A stretch of 24,994 bases of DNA from an uncultured Bacteroides sp. (GTDB lineage: Bacteria; Bacteroidota; Bacteroidia; Bacteroidales; Bacteroidaceae), in assembly GCF_902491285.1 (NCBI RefSeq), contig NZ_CABUHK010000077.1, positions 1-24,994 on the forward strand, read 5' to 3'. This document shows, piece after piece, positions 21,717 through 24,994 of the stretch. Numbering within the stretch: position 1 is the stretch's first letter; each line of letters starts with the position of its first letter. The notes below the pieces were generated by a model, which saw only the letters and a list, made by a program, of their open reading frames with translations, ran no database searches and was not told the origin of the DNA. The position numbers and the translations under genes are program-made.

Positions 21717-22691
21717 TTAAAATTTGTTTTCAATAATATCAGTCATCACATCCTTTATATCCAGTCCGGCTGCACGCACTTGCTGGGGAATAAAACTGGT
21801 AGCAGTCATTCCCGGAGTTGTATTCACTTCAAGAAGGTTCAGTTTTTCACCGGCAGTTACTATATAATCTACACGGATAATGCCAGAGCAACCCAATATA
21901 TCATAGATAGCCGAAGTCAACTTCTGTACACGTCCGGTCAGTTCGTCCGAGATGCGTGCGGGAGTGATTTCATCTACCTGCCCATTGTATTTTGCATCGT
22001 AATCAAAAAACTCATTATGCGTCACCACTTCCGTAGGCGGGAAGACTACCGTTTTCTCTTTGGTCTTGTAGCAACCGCAAGTCAGCTCCGTTCCTTCCAT
22101 AAATGCTTCGACAATCACCTCTTCCGCTTCTCCGAAAGCCTTAACAATGGCCGGTTGGATTTGTTCTTTCGTTTTCACTTTCGTAACGCCGAAGCTCGAT
22201 CCCCCCAGACTGGGCTTAATAAAGCAAGGCAAACCGATCTTTTCAATGACATCTTCGTCGGAAACCGATTGTCCCTGACGCAGCAGCAATGATTCGGCAA
22301 TGCGTACGCCAAAAGCTTTCAGATATTGGTTGCAGGCAAATTTATCATAGGTAATAGCGGCGGCCAATACCCCACAGCAGGAATACGGAATACGCATCAT
22401 GTCAAAATAGCCTTGCAAGCGACCATCCTCGCCCGGTGTGCCGTGGATGGTGATATAAGCAAAATCGAACACCACTTTTTCCGTCCCGTTCGTAAAGCTA
22501 AAATCATTTCTGTCCACCGGAACCCTGTTTCCGTCCGGCAATTGTACTTCCCAGCGGCGACCTTCCATCTCCACAATGTACAAATTATACTTTTCCTTAT
22601 CTATAAAGGAATAAATGCCCTGTGCACTACGCAGGGAAACTACGATTTCAGAGGTATCCCCTCCTGCTACGATAGCAATGTTGCGTTTCAT
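21717..22691 (-). CDS. ddl: D-alanine--D-alanine ligase
   Basis: ATP-dependent joining of two D-alanines for the peptidoglycan stem peptide. ATP-grasp signatures are present: the N-terminal GGDTSEIVVSLRSA with Glu for the first D-Ala site, HGTPGEDGRLQGYFDMMRIPY, FIKPSLGGSSFGVTKV, EAFMEGTELTCG, and the closing LLEVNTTPGMTATSFIP with the magnesium-binding Glu and Asn. The length of 324 is normal. The start ATG overlaps the rluD stop (ATGA), so translation is likely coupled. The acyltransferase starts 4 nt after the stop. Together with murI it supplies D-amino acids for wall synthesis. Confidence 0.97.
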   Translation of the reverse strand: MKRNIAIVAGGDTSEIVVSLRSAQGIYSFIDKEKYNLYIVEMEGRRWEVQLPDGNRVPVDRNDFSFTNGTEKVVFDFAYITIHGTPGEDGRLQGYFDMMRIPYSCCGVLAAAITYDKFACNQYLKAFGVRIAESLLLRQGQSVSDEDVIEKIGLPCFIKPSLGGSSFGVTKVKTKEQIQPAIVKAFGEAEEVIVEAFMEGTELTCGCYKTKEKTVVFPPTEVVTHNEFFDYDAKYNGQVDEITPARISDELTGRVQKLTSAIYDILGCSGIIRVDYIVTAGEKLNLLEVNTTPGMTATSFIPQQVRAAGLDIKDVMTDIIENKF

Positions 22692-23761
22692 TCTAATTCT
22701 CTGTTACTTATATAGCCTCTCCACTTCTCGATAAGCCGGGCCATGTCATCCGGAAGTTCGGAAGTAAAATACATCTCCTCACCAGTGACGGGATGCACAA
22801 AGCCCAACGTCATAGCATGCAAAGCCTGTCGGGGACAAGTGTCAAAGCAATTATTTACAAACTGTTTGTATTTACTAAAATGAGTACCTTTCAGTATCTC
22901 GTGACCGCCATAGCGCTCGTCATTGAACAACACATGGCCGATATGTTTCATATGAACACGAATCTGATGTGTACGCCCTGTTTCCAAAATACATTCCACA
23001 AGAGTTACATATCCCAAACGTTCCAGTACGCGATAATGAGTGACGGCATGTTTTCCCACAGTCGGGTCGGACATCACTGCCATTTGCATCCTGTCTCTCG
23101 GATTCCGGGCAATATTACCGACGATGGTTCCTTCATCCTGTTCTACAGTTCCCCATACCAGAGCGCGATACTTGCGTTTGGTCGTTTTATTGAAGAACTG
23201 GATTCCCAGATTTGTCTTGGCATCCGGTGTTTTAGCAATCACCAACAAGCCCGAAGTGTCTTTATCAATCCGGTGGACAAGTCCGACGTGCGGGTCGTTC
23301 GCATCATAATCGGCGTTATCTTTCATATGCCAGGCAAGAGCATTGACCAACGTGCCATGATAATTCCCGTGTCCCGGATGCACCACCAGTCCGGCAGGCT
23401 TGTTGACGACCATCAGATAGGGGTCTTCATAAACAATATTAAGGGGAATATCTTCCGGAATAATTTCATTTTCATAACGCGGACGGTCCATCATCACCGT
23501 GATGACATCCAACGGCTTCACTTTATAGCTGCTTTTCACCGGTTTACCGTTAGCCATAACAAATCCGTCTTCGGCAGCTTTCTGGATACGGTTGCGCGAA
23601 GCATTGACAATACGTTCGAACAGATATTTGTCGACTCTGACCATCGCCTGCCCTTTATCCACAACCACGCGGAAGTGTTCATAAAGCTGGGATTCGTCAC
23701 CGACAGGTTCTATATCATCCAAATCATTTTCCAGTTCATCCGGTAATTCTTCCTCTATCAT
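22688..23761 (-). CDS. rluD: RluA/RluD-family 23S rRNA pseudouridine synthase
   Basis: Isomerises uridines in 23S rRNA; E. coli RluD acts on 1911, 1915 and 1917, and that specificity is only inferred here. An S4 RNA-binding domain at about 40-92 (VRVDKYLFERIVNASRNRIQKAAEDG) is followed by the catalytic domain with HRIDKDTSGLLVIAK near 163-177, where Asp166 is the nucleophile. Further typical blocks are VNKPAGLVVHPG, ETGRTHQIRVHM and QALHAMTLGFVHP. The acidic extension of about 25 residues before the S4 domain is common in Bacteroidetes. The length of 357 fits. It lies 28 nt after the PASTA gene and overlaps ddl by 4 nt. Confidence 0.95.
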   Translation of the reverse strand: MIEEELPDELENDLDDIEPVGDESQLYEHFRVVVDKGQAMVRVDKYLFERIVNASRNRIQKAAEDGFVMANGKPVKSSYKVKPLDVITVMMDRPRYENEIIPEDIPLNIVYEDPYLMVVNKPAGLVVHPGHGNYHGTLVNALAWHMKDNADYDANDPHVGLVHRIDKDTSGLLVIAKTPDAKTNLGIQFFNKTTKRKYRALVWGTVEQDEGTIVGNIARNPRDRMQMAVMSDPTVGKHAVTHYRVLERLGYVTLVECILETGRTHQIRVHMKHIGHVLFNDERYGGHEILKGTHFSKYKQFVNNCFDTCPRQALHAMTLGFVHPVTGEEMYFTSELPDDMARLIEKWRGYISNRELE

Positions 23762-23789
23762 GTATGAGTCTGTTTCTGTTATTTATCAA

Positions 23790-24446
23790 TTAAAACCAGC
23801 TATCATCCTGAGTGGATGATGCATCCGACGGCACAGGTTTTTCCGTATCCGTATCATCACCAATTATGTCTTCTTCGGTCATATCACCAGCTCCGTTTCC
23901 TACCATCAATGTCAGGGAAGCACCCACGGGTACTTTTTCTCCTGCCGCCAACTGACGTCCCTGATACTTCACGCCATATACCCAGTCTTTCTCACCATGT
24001 ATCAATTGGATCTCGGTCAGTTTGAAGCCGGCACTCTGCAACTTGGCCTCTGCCTGCCGGAGGGAACTATTATCTGCCACATCAGGAATGACGCGCAAAG
24101 GAATATCCTGTGTATTGACGGTCAGGTAAACAGTACGGCCTTCTTTTACCTTATCTCCAACTCCCGGTTTTAAATCAAGAACAATACCTGCGGCCTTATC
24201 CTTGACATATTTGGTATCGGAAATCACACATACCAGCCCATGATTACGGAACATTTTGGTGGCTTCTTCCACCGTCATTCCTTTCACATCGGGCACCATA
24301 ACCGTCTCCCCATGATGTGTATGTATATCAAGCCATTTCAACACACCGAATACCATCACTACCACCACCACAATCATGGCGATAATATTCAACCAGAAAA
24401 ATTTATTTGTTTTAAAAGAAAAGAATTCTTTAATAGTCATACGCAT
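23790..24446 (-). CDS. Membrane-anchored PASTA-domain protein
   Basis: A 218-residue protein with a short basic cytoplasmic N-terminus, one transmembrane helix (about 17-37, LNIIAMIVVVVVMVFGVL) and a periplasmic part. There are two PASTA domains: ETVMVPDVKGMTVEEATKMFRNHGL to LTVNTQ (about 47-112), and LRVIPDVADNSSLRQAEAKLQSAGF to LTLMVGNG (about 117-187). An acidic tail follows. PASTA domains bind peptidoglycan stem peptides or lipid II in Ser/Thr kinases and PBPs, but no kinase or transpeptidase is attached here, so this would be a stand-alone wall sensor or anchor. It heads the operon PASTA-rluD-ddl-acyltransferase-nigD-rhodanese, with a good -7 box upstream. The link to ddl supports a cell-wall role. 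Confidence 0.9.
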   Translation of the reverse strand: MRMTIKEFFSFKTNKFFWLNIIAMIVVVVVMVFGVLKWLDIHTHHGETVMVPDVKGMTVEEATKMFRNHGLVCVISDTKYVKDKAAGIVLDLKPGVGDKVKEGRTVYLTVNTQDIPLRVIPDVADNSSLRQAEAKLQSAGFKLTEIQLIHGEKDWVYGVKYQGRQLAAGEKVPVGASLTLMVGNGAGDMTEEDIIGDDTDTEKPVPSDASSTQDDSWF

Positions 24447-24462
24447 TGCTGTTAATATGCGC

Positions 24463-24470
24463 CAAAGATA
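24463..24470 (-). promoter_or_regulatory. -7 box of the PASTA-rluD-ddl operon
   Basis: Minus-strand TATCTTTG matches TAnnTTTG, 16 nt upstream of the PASTA gene start. The -33 region is T/A-rich with only TTTA at about the right distance (24491-24494). This is the only good promoter candidate for the six-gene series. Confidence 0.55.
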
Positions 24471-24520
24471 CTACAAAATAGTTGAACTTTTAAAAAGTAG
24501 GCGATGAAAAATGACCTCAT

Positions 24521-24640
24521 TTACGACGCAAGGACACTTATCATCGCCAGAATTGTTGCAACTATAATCCCCACTCCTATAGATTTCAACAACCTTATTA
24601 TGATTATACGGGTTTTCAGTTCCCGGATATATTCTTCCAT
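24521..24640 (-). CDS. Possible 39-residue membrane peptide
   Basis: From the ATG at 24640 the frame encodes a charged start (MEEYIRELKTR) followed by an Ile/Leu/Val-rich stretch of about 25 residues (IIIIRLLKSIGVGIIVATIL and on to the end), ending in ISVLAS. That is the layout of a small single-pass membrane protein. It lies 50 nt upstream of the PASTA -7 box on the same strand and 113 nt after the rpmH terminator. No -7 box was found upstream. An upstream in-frame start at 24715 seems less likely. It could equally be a chance frame; comparison with related genomes would settle it. Confidence 0.3.
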   Translation of the reverse strand: MEEYIRELKTRIIIIRLLKSIGVGIIVATILAMISVLAS

Positions 24641-24753
24641 CGTATATGTTTGCTTATTTATGTTTTTCCTTATTTCGGCTACAAAGAAAAGCAAAAAAGA
24701 ATAAACAAGAGCCAACAGCAGAGCATTTTAACATTCTATTCCTCAAAAAACAG

Positions 24754-24803
24754 AAGGAAATAAAAAAGGCAGAGATCAAATTCTCTGCCTTTTTTATTTC
24801 CTT
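24754..24803. terminator. rpmH terminator, 22-bp stem
   Basis: Arms 24754-24775 and 24782-24803 are exact reverse complements with a 6-nt loop; GGCAGAGA and TCTCTGCC form the GC-rich heart, flanked by runs of six A and six T. On the minus strand it lies 15 nt after the rpmH stop. The symmetric A/T flanks make it able to stop transcription in both directions. Confidence 0.9.
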
Positions 24804-24818
24804 GATGACAAGTGATTA

Positions 24819-24977
24819 TTACTTCTGTCCGTTGTACTCATCAGAAACAGTCAGTTTCTTTCTGCCTTTTGCACGGCGGGCAGCTAATACTCTACGACCA
24901 TTAGCCGATGCCATTCTCTCACGGAAACCGTGTTTGTTCTTTCTCTTTCTGTTAGAGGGTTGAAATGTTCTTTTCAT
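24819..24977 (-). CDS. rpmH: 50S ribosomal protein L34
   Basis: A complete 52-residue, very basic ribosomal protein of the large subunit. The start [20 protein letters not shown] and the following [21 protein letters not shown] are the unmistakable L34 signature. A short tail ([11 protein letters not shown]) is typical of Bacteroidetes L34. It begins 17 nt from the right edge of the window, so its promoter is not visible. A strong terminator follows directly. In many bacteria rpmH neighbours rnpA and dnaA; here it stands alone before a PASTA-rluD operon. Confidence 0.97.
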   Translation of the reverse strand: MKRTFQPSNRKRKNKHGFRERMASANGRRVLAARRAKGRKKLTVSDEYNGQK

Positions 24978-24994
24978 TACTGTATCTTGTTTTT

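Noticed and set aside
22793..23746. 317-codon plus-strand frame opposite rluD
   Set aside because: Shadow of rluD, which has full S4 and catalytic motifs. The His/Ile/Phe-rich product resembles no protein.
24504..24704. 66-codon plus-strand frame near the right end
   Set aside because: It overlaps the minus-strand candidate peptide, and its hydrophobicity follows from the antisense of an Ile/Leu-rich stretch. No -7 box precedes it, and the neighbouring genes are all on the minus strand.

Overview
The window looks like a chromosomal segment of a gut Bacteroides (B. thetaiotaomicron/ovatus group or a close relative). Three things point there. There is a succinylornithine carbamoyltransferase with Pro90, the Bacteroidetes form of the arginine pathway. 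There are several lipoproteins of Bacteroides-only families (NigD-like, DUF6242-like) with acidic residues just after the lipidated cysteine. Promoters carry the Bacteroides -7 element TAnnTTTG instead of a sigma-70 -10 box. No rRNA, tRNA, insertion sequence, prophage or CRISPR array was seen.

Layout. (1) 62-3963, minus strand: prmC-recX-pyrE-(SRPBCC protein)-argH, with a strong hairpin between pyrE and the SRPBCC gene. (2) ribD diverges from prmC at 4018. (3) 5198-12523, plus strand, is an envelope block: DUF6242-like lipoprotein, uppS, bamA, two Skp/OmpH chaperones, a perfect 46-bp terminator palindrome, murI and a small DUF2007 protein. (4) A decayed aminotransferase fragment lies on the minus strand at 12492-12867. 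(5) 12971-19367 holds proB, two paralogous lipoproteins of unknown function, an 812-bp non-coding stretch full of repeats, proA and the succinylornithine carbamoyltransferase gene. (6) 19465-24446, minus strand, looks like one operon in the order PASTA protein, rluD, ddl, acyltransferase, nigD-like lipoprotein, rhodanese lipoprotein; several junctions overlap by 4 nt. (7) rpmH (L34), 52 codons, sits at the right edge behind a 22-bp-arm terminator.

The genes serve a few themes. Arginine and proline synthesis uses argH, the carbamoyltransferase, proB and proA. Envelope building uses uppS (undecaprenyl carrier), murI and ddl (D-Glu and D-Ala-D-Ala for peptidoglycan), bamA plus two Skp proteins (outer-membrane protein assembly), an acyltransferase and lipoproteins. 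Nucleotide and cofactor synthesis uses pyrE and ribD. Translation uses prmC, rluD and rpmH.

The least ordinary part is 14054-17104. A pair of paralogous lipoproteins and a repeat-rich desert separate proB from proA. The desert holds a 22-bp-period array of GAAAC/GTTTC palindromes, a cluster of inverted GTTGCAG motifs and smaller repeats. I see no clear novel defence or mobile system. The repeat desert and the lipoprotein pair are the best candidates for something undescribed.
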